A program made the position numbers and the translations under genes. DNA of 64,000 nucleotides from Uranotaenia lowii (lineage: Eukaryota > Arthropoda > Insecta > Diptera > Culicidae). Below the pieces are notes generated by a model. The model ran no database searches, was not told the origin of the DNA, and saw only the letters and a program-made list of their open reading frames with translations. The number at the start of each line of letters is the position of its first letter. Position 1 is the stretch's first letter. The stretch is taken from contig NC_073691.1 in assembly GCF_029784155.1 (NCBI RefSeq), forward strand, positions 134,722,394 to 134,786,393, in the 5' to 3' direction. Of this stretch, positions 46,560 to 57,066 are shown in pieces.

Positions 46560-47360
46560 TTTCAATTAATTTCAAGATGGCGTCAGATTGCGAAGTTCGT
46601 CTTCTACTCATTGAACTCCATCTAATATCCATATTCCGGGGGTTTCAGTCATAAGCAGCATTTTCAAGCTAAACGGAAGATCCAGACAACCATTTGGTGG
46701 GTATTTCGAATTTGCAGCACAAATATACGTACAAATATATGTTTAAACATATCGTATATAATTCAGCAAAACCAGTATATACGTATCATTTTGGAGGCCA
46801 TATAGGTACATTAGCACATATATTCTTGATTTGGATTGTATTGTCGTAATAAAATCATGCAATTTATTTAAATACGATAATGAATATGCATGGGACGTAC
46901 AATGTAGGTGCAAATATACGAATTGTCGTAATAAAAACATGCAATGCATTTAAATACGATAAATAATATGCACAGGCCGCACATTGTAGGTGCAGATATT
47001 CGAAAATGAGTTTAAATAACATTCATACGATATAATCTGTAAAATAATATACGACTTTTGGTTGTCTGGGGACGCCATCTTTGATTTCAAGACGGCTTCG
47101 AACAACGCAATTTAACTTCTTCTCGTTTAGTACTTCCACATAATATCCATATTGTGGATGTATCATGAAATTTTCGGTAGTTTATAGCTTTGAAAAAAAA
47201 AATCGGAAACCGCCATCTTTGAATAATGATGGCGTCAAGCAACGAATTTTTTCTCCTACTATTTGGGCCCTTTCACTTAATACTCATATTGTAGAGATGT
47301 TTATACATACCACTTCCGGTGATTTTAAGTTATTCCAGAAAATAATTTTTTATTAAACTT
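46560..47360. repeat. Satellite-like repeats with ATGGCGTC/CCATCTTTGA motifs
   Basis: Imperfect units of about 130-150 bp contain a (C)AAGATGGCGTC or CGCCATCTTTGA motif, then CTTCT(C/T)..TTTAG, then (A/T)ATATCCATATT(G/C) and a CAT(G)AAATTTTC or similar part. They are visible at about 46570-46680, 47075-47200 and 47205-47345. The segment 46690-47070 interrupts them and holds another tandem pair. Confidence 0.6.
46841..47003. repeat. 82-bp tandem duplication
   Basis: TTGTCGTAATAAAA(T/A)CATGCAAT starts at 46841 and again at 46923. Both copies continue with TTTAAATACGATAA, ATATGCA(T/C)(G)GG and CATTGTAGGTGCA(A/G)ATAT. Identity is roughly 85-90% by eye. Confidence 0.8.
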
Positions 47361-49200
47361 AAAAAAACAACAAACATGAGTAATCAAAAATGTGCAAAAA
47401 TAGCAATTCCAATTCAAATATGTGCAATCTAGCCTGAGCGTGTCCTGTTTGGACATCTTGATCGAAAAGTGTCACCTATTTTTTCGGTTTTGAAATCAAC
47501 TGCTGCGTGCCTTTATAGAACATAAGAGCTTGGAACAAGCATCCAGAACTCTTTCTTAATAACTTATACAGAATATTTAGTAAAAGCTTAATTATCGTTT
47601 TCAGCACTACCTTCAAACAAATGGTTGAATAAAGTATTTCAGCAGCTTTCTGTAATAAAACAGTTTTCAAACAAGCTGCATTTAAAATTCTATAAAAAAC
47701 CATAATAAAACTTTCTAATACTAGTTGGCCTAATCTGTGATACTTTCGATGTGAATTAAGTCTTATTTGGTGAATATGAATTTGGTGCACTCAAAGCCAT
47801 TAATTTCAGTCCTAAAAATCGTGTTCAACCTGTACCAGTTCTTGTATTGTAGAAAGGCCGATATAAAATGAACACTTTGTGAAAAAGAATTCTTTAACGC
47901 GAGGAATAGTTTTTCCTGATGATAGCATAAAATTACTCTAAAACATTATATGTATGTGGTGCAAGTTCACCACAAAATTAAGATAAAAAGTGTTATCTCA
48001 TTTTTTGAACACTCTACATTGGAGAAAAAAAGTCACCGAATTCAAGTTAATTACCATTTAAAGTGTTATGAAATAAACGTTATCAAAATTTTGTAAACCG
48101 TATTTCGACCGTAACCCAACCGTAGGATTTGGTCAATGACATTTGTGAACGAACCAATTACAATCGAATGAAACATGCAAAAAAAAAACTCCAACTCGAT
48201 ACGAGGGCTTGCACTTGAAGGACGATGAACGTAGCGCCCAAACAGCCGTAAAGAAAACATTCGATTTCCAAACCGGCAGCAGCTGACTGTTATCACCCAT
48301 CAAACGCATTTCCACCGGAAAATTTCGCCCTGCTGCTGCTGTTACTAGGAAAAAGGGGGTGGAAAATCTCGAACTTGGTGGCAAAGGGGGTACATTGAAA
48401 TTAAGTTTTCTTCAGCTGCCAGCGCGCGTGGGTGCATTACCCGCGCCCATAGTAGTACTCATCGATCGGAATGTTTGTGGAGAGCCATGTACGCTGCTGA
48501 AAACACGTGAATTTTTCCATCGAAACGGAACGATGACGACGGCGTGTTGGTCAGCCAGTGGTCCAAAAAAAAAAAAAAAAGAAATGAGAAGCTAAATGTT
48601 TGCAACGGAACGAAATGAGAAAGGGTTCCAGGTATGTATGTAAACACAATAGTTGATCGCGTTTTTTTTGCGAAGAGTTTGAAGACCCGGGCACGCGCTC
48701 TTGTAAAACACAGAATAGAACTGAATGAATTTGATGGTAAGTTGTATAGGCCTAAGAGTCTTGCGGTGGTTGTTGATTAACTGGCTGGCTGGCTGACTGC
48801 CTTACATTGTGTCTGTCTCTTTTCTCCCTTCAAGGAGGAAGATCAGCTGTCTGGTGGCTAGTAGCGTAAGGTGGAAAAACTGGTTCGACGACGACTTTTC
48901 GATGGGTGGAAGTCGGGGAATCGGAAGGAAGATGCGCCTGGCCAGCGTCAGGCGCAATTCGCGTGTGTGCATGTGCATGTGCATCGTTTTGCGTTTGGCC
49001 AGATGGATTGAGCCGCGCAGAAGTATGCTATAGGTTTTTAACTTGGCGGTTATGTGGATAGTGTAAGTATGTAGCGTTGCTCGATTTTCTAGCGCAAATT
49101 TGTCAGCCCGTCTTTGATTAGGTTTGGGGAATGGAAAAGCGGGGGAAAACTTTGGCTCACTCGTGAAGCATCAGGTGGAAAACTGAAAATTTTACAGGGC
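47361..49200. other. Upstream region of the Osiris gene, non-coding
   Basis: No gene, transposon end or clear repeat was found. Composition becomes less AT-rich after about 48.2 kb, as might be expected of single-copy sequence around a host gene. Enhancers or promoter-distal elements could lie here, but none can be named. Confidence 0.4.
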
Positions 49201-49213
49201 CTGGTAGCTTTGG

Positions 49214-49220
49214 TATATAT
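49214..49220 (+). promoter_or_regulatory. TATA-like box of the Osiris gene
   Basis: TATATAT lies about 220 bp before the chosen start codon. An initiator-like GCACAGTTTG occurs roughly 30 bp downstream (around 49242-49251), the normal TATA-to-start spacing. The 5' untranslated region would be about 195 bp. Confidence 0.5.
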
Positions 49221-49439
49221 TGCTGGATCAGCTCGATGATAGGCACAGTTTGATTTCATTCGTCTACAGTTCTAGAACTATCCAACGCATAGAGTGAGAG
49301 GTTCCGTGATTCGGTTCAACTTTGTGATCTGTTTTCGCGAAAAACAGATTTACTAGCAAACAAAAGTCTTTTAACTAGTGATTTTAGTTTTATAGTGGAG
49401 TTGATCCCGCCACACTCAGTAACCAAATTAGCCTACAGA

Positions 49440-50378
49440 ATGAAGATGTTCAAGTGTTTATTGGTGATAAGCTGCCTAGTGACAGTGTCCATGGCCCACA
49501 GTGCATCTGCAGCACACTCGCTGAACTCGAACACCATCGACGACAGCCAGGACCAGCCACAGCAACAGACACCTCGATCGGGATCATACCTAGGCGAGAT
49601 CAAATACCTGTACAAAACGTACCAGGACTGTGCCAATTCCGATGTGCCTACCTGTCTGAAACTGAAGCTTTTCACCATCCTTGACCGCGTCTCCCGATCA
49701 CTGAAGGACTTCAAGATCACCGAAGGAGTCAAGTTTGTCCGCGATCAGGAACTCCCAGTTGACAGCGCCCCAATCAAGAGCGAATCTCAGATCGAGATGG
49801 AATTGCCTCGCTCCTTGGATGAGAAGGAACGCTCCCTAAACTCGATGCTGTTCGATAAGGTTCTATCCTTCTTCCAATCTCATACCCTGCAAGTAAGTAC
49901 TTCGTAATGGCGATCTGTCATCTAGCGGAGCTCATCCATCTAACCAATATTTTTACCTTTCCCTGTTCTTATCCAGGTCAAGTTCCCATCCAGCGAAGAG
50001 ATCAAGCGCTCCATGGAGGAAACTCGCGGAGGCGGTCTCGGAGGCGGTCTTGGAGGCGGATATGGCGGCGGTCTCGGAAACAAGAACAAGGACAAGAAGA
50101 ACGGTCACTGGATCATGATCCCTCTGCTGCTCGGATCAACCCTGGTCCCACTTGCCTTCGGTGCCCTAGCTTTGCTGGCCGGTAAAGCTTTGATCGTATC
50201 CAAACTCGCCCTTGCTCTTGCCTCGATCATCGGAATCAAAAAACTGATCTCCAGCGGAGGTGGCCACCATGAATCTGCCCATGAGGTCGTCGTTTCCGGC
50301 GGACACGGAGGTGGCTGGGGACGTATCGGTGCTGCCCAAGGAATGGCCTACAATGGCTACGGACACTACGGCCAGTAA
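49440..50378 (+). CDS. Osiris family (DUF1676) secreted/membrane protein, two coding exons
   Basis: Osiris proteins are insect-specific, traffic through the secretory and endosomal system and act in cuticle formation; this member's exact role is unknown. Exons 49440-49892 and 49977-50378 (GT/AG intron of 84 bp, phase 0) encode 284 residues. Residues 1-19 form a signal peptide, which is why the second ATG is preferred over the one at 49395 that would add 15 polar residues before it. A two-Cys motif lies at C64 and C72 (YQDCANSDVPTCLKLK), a Gly-rich stretch at 169-184, a long hydrophobic segment at 197-241 (IPLLLGSTLVPLAFGALALL onward) and the family AQxxAY motif at 271-276, close to the C-terminus. 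No defects were seen. Osiris genes usually sit in a cluster; no neighbour is present within this window, and the orthologue number cannot be assigned by eye. Confidence 0.88.
49893..49976 (+). other. Intron of the Osiris gene
   Basis: Donor GTAAGT at 49893 and acceptor ATCCAG at 49976, with a pyrimidine-rich tract (TTTTTACCTTTCCCTG) before it. Without splicing the frame closes at a TAA 15 bp into the intron. The DUF1676 sequence is continuous across the join (SHTLQ to VKFPS). Confidence 0.85.
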
Positions 50379-50912
50379 GTCTTCCCGACTGACCACCGAC
50401 CAACGACGCTCCGCTCTGCGACGCCCTCAACGGGTCTAATCTGGTAGGCGTACCACAAAACAAAAAGCGTCCTTCCATTCAACACCACGCTAAGCCAAAG
50501 CTTGTGAAGAACTAGCTCACGACAATAAGAAAAGAAAAAAATAGAAACACAAACATGTTAACTAAACCGGAAATGCCAACATCGACCGTATGAGTTTCAG
50601 GAAACCGACTGATGATCGAAAAAGGGAATATCCAAAATTTTTGTTTGTTTTTTGCGTTACCTCAGCTATTATTCTTCTAACAACGTGCTATCCTCTTTTT
50701 GGGTACAGCTAAAAAAAAGTCATGGAACGTATCAAAATGCCACCGTTCCAGCTCCTATTATTTTGGATGCAAAAGCCCGTAGCATTTTTTTAGAACCAGT
50801 TTTAAAAACTTGCTAGCATATTTATTTAACTTAATTGTAATTTAATTTATTACACTCGAAGAACTGATTATTTATTTAATTAGGTCTTATAGGACTCATT
50901 TGTAAAAAGTCA

Positions 50913-50918
50913 AATAAA
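50913..50918 (+). terminator. Polyadenylation signal of the Osiris gene
   Basis: AATAAA lies 535 bp after the stop codon, at the end of an AT-rich 3' untranslated region. No earlier canonical AATAAA was noticed between the stop and this site. Confidence 0.6.
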
Positions 50919-50935
50919 ACTAAATGAAGAAATGA

Positions 50936-51758
50936 AAAATAGAAACCACAGGTGTTTTTTTCTCGTCTAACCCAGACAAAAACATGTCCCACTTTTCCGA
51001 ACACGCGTCCAAAGGTTCTTGTAATTCACTCTCACTTTCAACTCTAGCATCCAGTTTTCCTCCAGCTCATCTAAATCTTACTTCATAACACTGGAAAAGT
51101 AAACCGCTTGGTACGGCAAACAAGTTTCATGAAACCCCATCAGGATCAATCACATTTTGCAACATAACATTTCACACTCGTTACAAACCTACATAAATAA
51201 CGCACTTTCTCGCACTTGAAATTAAATCTAGTTTTCCCCCCCATCGCATGTTGGCCGAATGCGGTCCAGTGATTTTTTTTTTGCTAATTCCAAACAAACT
51301 AATTAAACCTTAATACAAAAAAAACACACGCCTCCCAACGCGAAAGCTACCTTGTCAATTTCACTAATTTTCACCAGCCCATCCACCCACTCCTACATAT
51401 GCTATCAGCTGGCTAGTCTCGGCGTTGTATGCTCGGATTCATGCATAAATGTATGTAGGTAAGCCTACATCAGGAAAGTTTTGCATGCATGCTTGCATTT
51501 TCTTGCGTGTTTTTCCCTAGTCCGACCTAGTCAATACGTTCTGAACTTGGCATTGAAAGTTTTACCGTGGAAATAAGGTTTGAGCATAAGTAGTTTAAGG
51601 TAGCCTGCCTGTCTCCACGTTAGAGAGGACCGAGTAATCTGAACTAATCAAACCCCTGTTGTGTAAAAGTTCAATCTTTACCAGCATACACAGACCCCCT
51701 TTACAAGATCAACTTTCTTAATTGACTGCCAACAAATCGAATCTCGCTAGAGTAAACC
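50936..51758. other. Non-coding sequence
   Basis: Downstream flank of the Osiris gene up to the Tc1-like transposon. No gene or repeat was supported. Confidence 0.45.
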
Positions 51759-52349
51759 TGACAGGGACACAAACAGGGCCAAATTAAAGTGTCCAGAACA
51801 GTACCTACAGCTTCAAATAAATCAAATGAAAGCCAACAAGAACGAATTAATAATGGGTATGGCTACGCTCCAGGGCATCAAAATAAGTATTTTTATTTGT
51901 CACACCAGTCTTATCAATTCGAGCATCGAGGATGGCCTACAGATTTTCGATGGGGTTCAGATCAGGACTTTGTGGGGGCCATTCAAGGGGTTTTATGCGA
52001 CAGGAACGAAAAAATGACTTCGAATACCCCGTCTTGATGAGGGGTACCTCGAAGTTCTCCCGCAGGATATTGCAAATGACAGCTCTCATGATTCCGTCAA
52101 TTTTTACCAAACTGCCCACCCCACCTCCGTGCTTGATTGTTCCTCGGATATGGCGGTCTTGGAGCTCCTCACCTCGCCCAGACGATCCCGCTTCTTCCGG
52201 TTTGAAAGCTCGAATTTGGATTCGTCGGTCCACAACACTGTTTTCCAGTATTCGAGCGGTTTATCGGCGTGTTTGTTAGCGAACTTAAGCCGATTAGTCT
52301 TGTTCACCTGGCTGATGAAAGGCCTTCTCACTGCGATCTTGCTATGGTA

Positions 52350-53202
52350 GGGGAAAAGTTCATATAACGCCCCATGTGGCTAATACGCGCCACTCTTGTT
52401 TTGAAGAATCTGACACATTTTAAGCCTGCAAAATATTACCAATTTGTTTTAAATGCTGTGATTGGTCATGGCAAGTATGAATTTTTCCTTAAAATGCCCC
52501 TGTGTCATGATAATTTAACAATTTAGGTTTTTCTTCATTTTGATCTAAATTTTAAAACACTTTTAATAAGGTGTCACCAAGCAGAGAAAAACGAATAAGA
52601 CAATATTTTCTGACACATCGATAGAAGAGAATCTAAATTATGATTTTATGCTAAATAATCATACTGAACTCGCTAAGGTATGCTTTTCATGGGTATGTTC
52701 TATCACGGCCCATGCGCTCTTTATAACGCGCCAATCGTAGTAGGCTGAAAATAGCATTAATTTTTCAAAAAGGCCAATTTCCATTGAAAATGAACAAAAA
52801 GTTCAAAGCCATATTTTGAGCGTTAATTCAGCCCAAAAAATCTATTTTTCATTTTTTGTTAAATTTCTATTAGTCCATTTTGATTTTCTTTTCAGTAAAA
52901 GTGTCTGTATGTATTGGTGTGTTTTCGGTCTTCGGCTGCTCTCGGGTGTGTTCGGCTGCTAGGCGCGTATTGAATACACAGCGGCGCGTATTCGCAACAC
53001 AGTTTCGTTCTGTGGCTTTGAATATGGTTTTTAAAAATCATGTTTTTGGAGAAACTATAGCAATTTGAGTAATGAAAAATCATAGGAATTTGTAGAAAAC
53101 ACTTTTCTTCAACGATTACACCCATTTTTAACATAATTTGTACGTGGAATACACAGAAAATCAGCGATTCGCTTAGGTGGCGCATAATAGGGCATGTTCC
53201 CC
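52350..53202. mobile_element. 853-bp TIR element (TA target) in the Tc1 transposase
   Basis: Imperfect inverted ends, GGGGAAAAGTTCATATAACG on the left and, complemented, GGGGAACATGCCCTATTATG on the right, are flanked by TA (52348-52349 and 53203-53204). Removing it rejoins the transposase codons as RRRIQAKEYHSKIAVRRP with no frame change, which fixes both borders. It has no coding capacity. The ends are A/T-ending 'CGCC' type motifs, and a second NNCGCGCCA occurs inside at 52.39 kb. Confidence 0.9.
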
Positions 53203-53289
53203 TACTCCTTCGCTTGAATGCGGCGACGGACAGTACGACGCGATACCGAAATTGCCACACACAAAATTGATTCGCGAATTTCGAGTTTT

Positions 53290-54501
53290 CATCCGATTGA
53301 CATCAAATTTCCAGGGATTGAAAAATAACTATTAAACATCATTTTACCATTTTACTCGTATTTTATTTACACTCCATACGTAAATGCCCGCACTTTTGCC
53401 TTAACCCCGGCCATAAGATTCTGCACAACCTGTAAATCAACAGTTTTTTGCATGTAAACCCATACTTTCTTCAGTTCCTCGACTGTCTTCACTACCTTAG
53501 GTCGTTTAAGAAGTTGCTGCTTCATAATCGCCCAGTACTTCTCGATGGCGCGGAGTTCCGGAGTGTTGAACATTTTCGACACAAGATTGACCTTATTGTC
53601 CGCATACTACTTCAACACGTCCTGGGAGTAATGTCATGAGGCCAAATCCGACCAGAAGATTGTTGGGACGTTGTGGGCCTTCAGGAAAGGAAGCAGCCGC
53701 TTCTGGAGGCACTCTTTCATGTACACCTGTCCGTTCATCGTGTCCTGGGTCAAGAAAGGTGCACTCCGCTTACCGCACGTGCAGATGGCTTGCCAAATCA
53801 GGAATTAATTCGCAAATGTGGACATCTTCTGGGTGCGGACATGCTCCGGAACGCTGAACTTATCCTTGGTCGTGAAAAACAGGTTGCCGGGGATCTGTTT
53901 GAAGTCGGCCTTCACATTTGGTTCGTCGTCCATGATGCAGCATTCAACTTTCGTCAGCGTGTTGAGGTACAACATCCTGGCACGGGTTTTTGTGGTTTTG
54001 TTCTGCTTCTCGTCGCGATTAGGGGCCTTTTGTACCTTGAACGTTCGAAGCCCAACCTTAGTTTTGGGCTTCTGTACAAAATTTCGGTTTATTTGCAGCT
54101 TCTTAGCCACATCCCGAACGGAGGCGTCCGGGTTTCGGTTGTGGTTTTTGGTGTTGCACGGAATACTTTTTCCTTCAAGCGGTTCGGGCTTCCGATCGGT
54201 GGTCAATCGTTCCTCGAACTGCTTAATCACTCGCGGCACCGTGGAATTCGCGATTCCCAACGTTTGAGCGATGGAACGATGCGAGAGATCCTTGTTCTCG
54301 TGATGAATGCGCAAGATTTCATCACGCACGAGCTGTTCTTTTGACTTTATTTCCGCGAGTTTTGATCACAGGAGTTTTAAACTTGCAGGATGTAAACAAC
54401 GCACTACGAACTAAATTCACCCAAATTTCTATTAAATTTTTCCCAACGGTTAAAAAGGTACAGCAAGTTCATAGTGTGGCATTTTCATCGTGAACACCCT
54501 T
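53290..54501 (-). mobile_element. Third ITmD37E-like transposon, left end lost
   Basis: The right end reads, complemented, AAGGGTGTTCACGATGAAAA, next to TA (54502-54503). It resembles the end of the 17.8-23.5 kb transposon (AAGGGTGTTCGGATC). The matching left end was not found, so the left border near 53290 is inferred from where the Tc1 transposase frame resumes. Confidence 0.7.
53367..54329 (-). pseudogene. ITmD37E-like transposase, deleted core
   Basis: The 174-residue frame (53805-54329) has helix-turn-helix parts (HRSIAQTLGIANSTVPRVIK; SVRDVAKKLQINRNFVQKPK), NRDEKQNKTTKTRARMLY and the first catalytic motif CCIMDDEPNVKADFKQIPGN, where Thr-Tyr of the usual DDETYVK is Pro-Asn. It continues to PEHVRTQKMSTFAN and breaks before the second Asp. 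A second frame (53367-53582) resumes at NTPELRAIEKYWAIMKQQLL, which carries the third acidic residue, and runs to the C-terminus. It is inactive. Confidence 0.85.
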
Positions 54502-55299
54502 TAATTTCTGGGTTTTTCTTCACCTCAAGAATGATTTTCTTGTCCGTTCTGGCATCTGTCTTGGGCTTCCGTCATCTTCTCGGGCGATCCACCACCGATT
54601 CGAACGTTTTCATCTTCTGCATGATTTTTGATACCGAAGTCTTGCTGATTTCGTAGTGCTTGGCCACTTCCCGGTGCGTTTGACCGTTATTGACATCACG
54701 GACAAGCAGTTTCCGGATGGACAACGGAATGGAACCAGAAATTTTTGCGTTCTCCATATTTTACAACTTTTCGAATGTAGCCACTTGTTTGAATATTCCG
54801 GGGCCAAGCCAGTTGTTTATGAAACGCCAAAATACACAAACGAAACAAATTTGAGGGGCCTCGCGATGGAAACTTATCGAAATATATTGATTTTTGAGTT
54901 GGACACTTTATTTTGACCATTATTTTTTTTTAGAATAATAACTGTAATTTTTTCTATCAGAAAAACTTTTTTTTTTAGCGCAACATTAACAAAAATTGAA
55001 AAGAACATAATAAACAATATTTTAAAAATGACTTAGATGTGTTTTGTTGAATTTTAAGCAGAATATAAAAAAAAACGTTAAAAAAAATAATTTGGAATCT
55101 TCATTTTGCCCCTCACTGTACTTAAGCATAGGTAGTGGTATCTGTAAAATTCAGGCTCTTCCTCGTACAGGAAATCTCCGGTTCCGGATTTACACATGAC
55201 CGTTAACCTGACTAATCACTCGACACCGATCTCGGAAGCTACGACGCGAAACTGGGACTGTTCGACTTTCCTGTTGGCAAATTGCATGTGTCTGAGTGT

Positions 55300-55588
55300 C
55301 TCCGACAAAGCTGCGAAGATACCTAACTAGAGCCTATTTCAGCTCATCGGTTCCCTTATTCAAAAGTGCCAAAAACTTCATCTGGTTTTCCCAAATGCTA
55401 CCCTTCAGAATCGGATTACTCGATTGGATCTTCTGGAGCAGCGATGGCAACAGACGGGAGTCCTCCTGAAGCAGCTTTTTCATCTCGATGAAGATCGGAT
55501 GTTCCTACAGGAGGGCCAGCCGCTTCTCGGACGATGGAATGTAACGCCTCGCCATGTTACCATCCGATTCGATGACTTTCTGCTGCTT
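55300..55588 (-). pseudogene. Rad23-like XPC-binding domain fragment
   Basis: After a possible acceptor (TATCTAG) the minus-strand frame reads KQQKVIESDGNMARRYIPSS, then a stop, then HPIFIEMKKLLQEDSRLLPS, LLQKIQSSNPILKG and IWENQMKFLALLNKGTDELK before another TAG. The second half follows the pattern of the XPC-binding (STI1-like) domain of Rad23 proteins: a leading NP..F..M/L, LLP.LLQ.I...NP.L and FL.LLN. Rad23 helps nucleotide excision repair and proteasome delivery. Two in-frame stops make this a pseudogene or decayed duplicate. The identification is by remembered pattern only. Confidence 0.4.
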
Positions 55589-55847
55589 CTAGATACACAG
55601 AAAAAAATAATGACTATTACGTGTTATTGAAAATGGTTGCATTTAAAATAATAGAACATGTAACAAAAAAAACACGTCATATTCAATTGATTCGTTTAAA
55701 TGCAAATGCAAAATCCTTTAATATTACAGCAAATGACCTGTAACAAAAAGGAGCATGACATTTGCTGTAGTTTTACAGGTCGGCAAAAAATTACGTGTCG
55801 TGTATTACGTGCTGTCAACTAATTTCAGTGTGCCTGGCATCCCAGTT

Positions 55848-57066
55848 AGGGCTGTCCCAACGGTAGATGCAAAACACGGTTTTCGACCACGCTAAGGGCT
55901 GTCCCAACGGTAGATGCAAAACACGGTTTTCGACCACGCTAAAACATTTCGGCTGGCACCGGTGGCGTATATTGCTGTTTTAGCACAGTTATCGATTTCA
56001 AAATTCCCAACAGTTATACGCCTTTGTTCCAAATTTATGCAAATTTGGAACAGGATTTCAAAATATACGACAGACCGATTTAGTTCACGGTGAGAAAATT
56101 TTAGCCAACAATGATTTCTTTCACACATGTTTGGGTAACATTGGGTGTGATAAAAGTTTCTTTTTGAGATATTATTTGAATGTTTTTTTTTCGCTTCAAC
56201 CACCCTATACGCAACATAAATTGAGAATAGATGTTAATAAAAACCATATGAAGTATAAATAATAGATGTCACATTATTCTCGATTTAATATAATTAAATA
56301 AAAAGCTTTTCATTTGGGCTCGACGAATAAGTGAATCCAGTCAGCGTTCTAAAATTTGAAAAAAATAAAGGAAAAGAAAATTTTAACACTTTTTCGATGA
56401 GGTAAAATAAATGTTTATTGTTTGTTCTGTAATTTTTGTTTTATTTGAGATATTGAAAGATTTTTAGTTTCGTATGGATTGCTCGGAGTTTTCGTCAACA
56501 TCAGCATGTTATTCTGTATCTATACATAAATTTACAAATAGTGAAACAAGTTTTTGCCAAACAAAAATGTCGACAAATCAAAGGAAAATTTCCTTTGACT
56601 TTGGGATGAACATTTCTCGTTTCCTTTATCAATGTCAGCAAAAAGCAAAAATTGCTTTTTCATTTCATTTCAACAAAACCTTATTGCATTGATTCAAAGC
56701 AATTTGATTGAATTAATTGAAGAATTGTTTCAATTGACCTTTTTTCCTCGTTGTGTAGTCATTTTTGCTTTTAAATTAATGAAATCCTGGTAGAATAGTT
56801 GAAATCATTGTTCTGTCAAAAAGCATATTCGTAGAATTAATTTTAAGACAATTAACCGTGAAACTCAAAACTTATGCAATTTTTCTAATAAAATGGGTTT
56901 TTTCTTCTCAATTATTGAGTGTCTGCAATGAAAGTGTTTCCGTTTTAAATTTTCTCCTACACCGGTAAGGAGTGGGTGTTTTAGCCGATTCTAAAATTTC
57001 AAATTGTGCTTAAACTGGTATACTTAAAACCAATATTTACGCCTGAACCGTTGCAGGTGCTCTTAG
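55848..57066 (-). repeat. Dispersed repeat, copy 2, with a duplicated terminus
   Basis: Reverse complement of the repeat at 20022-21420. Clear matches are CTAAGAGCACCTGCAACGG (57066 side), CTCAATTATTGAG, ACCCAATGCTACCC or equivalent, and GTCGTATATTTTGAAATCC. The left terminus, AGGGCTGTCCCAACGGTAGA, is present twice as an exact 47-bp tandem (55848-55894 and 55895-55941). Confidence 0.75.

Larger units (their letters stand above)
51937..54757 (-). pseudogene. Tc1-like transposase in three segments
   Basis: N-terminal segment (54504-54757): SIRKLLVRDVNNGQTHREVA, ISKTSVSKIMQ, VVDRPRR, then KTDARTDKKIILEVKKNPEI, a paired-like DNA-binding domain. Second segment (53204-53290): LEIRESILCVAISVSRRTVR. 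Third segment (51937-52347): VRRPFISQVNKTNRLKFANK, then VLWTDESKFEL with the first catalytic Asp, and near the end CRIKPLEWPPQSPDLNPIEN with the third catalytic residue. The region with the second Asp (NDPKHT in relatives) is missing. It is inactive. Confidence 0.85.
51760..55121 (-). mobile_element. Tc1-like transposon containing two younger transposons
   Basis: The right end is CATTTTGCCCCTCACTG next to TA (55105-55123), the classic Tc1 outer terminus in complement. Inner inverted sequence GGNCAAANTAAAGTGTCCA occurs at 51777-51795 and, complemented, at 54902-54920, so the TIRs are long (about 200 bp on the right, shortened on the left). Inside is a minus-strand DD34E-type transposase cut by a TA-flanked MITE (52350-53202) and an ITmD37E-like transposon (about 53290-54501). 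Confidence 0.85.

Noticed and set aside
51787..54908. TA dinucleotides next to AAGTGTCCA taken as the borders of the Tc1-like element
   Set aside because: The inverted similarity continues outward past these TAs, and a proper Tc1-type terminus (CAGTGAGGGGCAAAATG, complemented) lies further out at 55105-55121.
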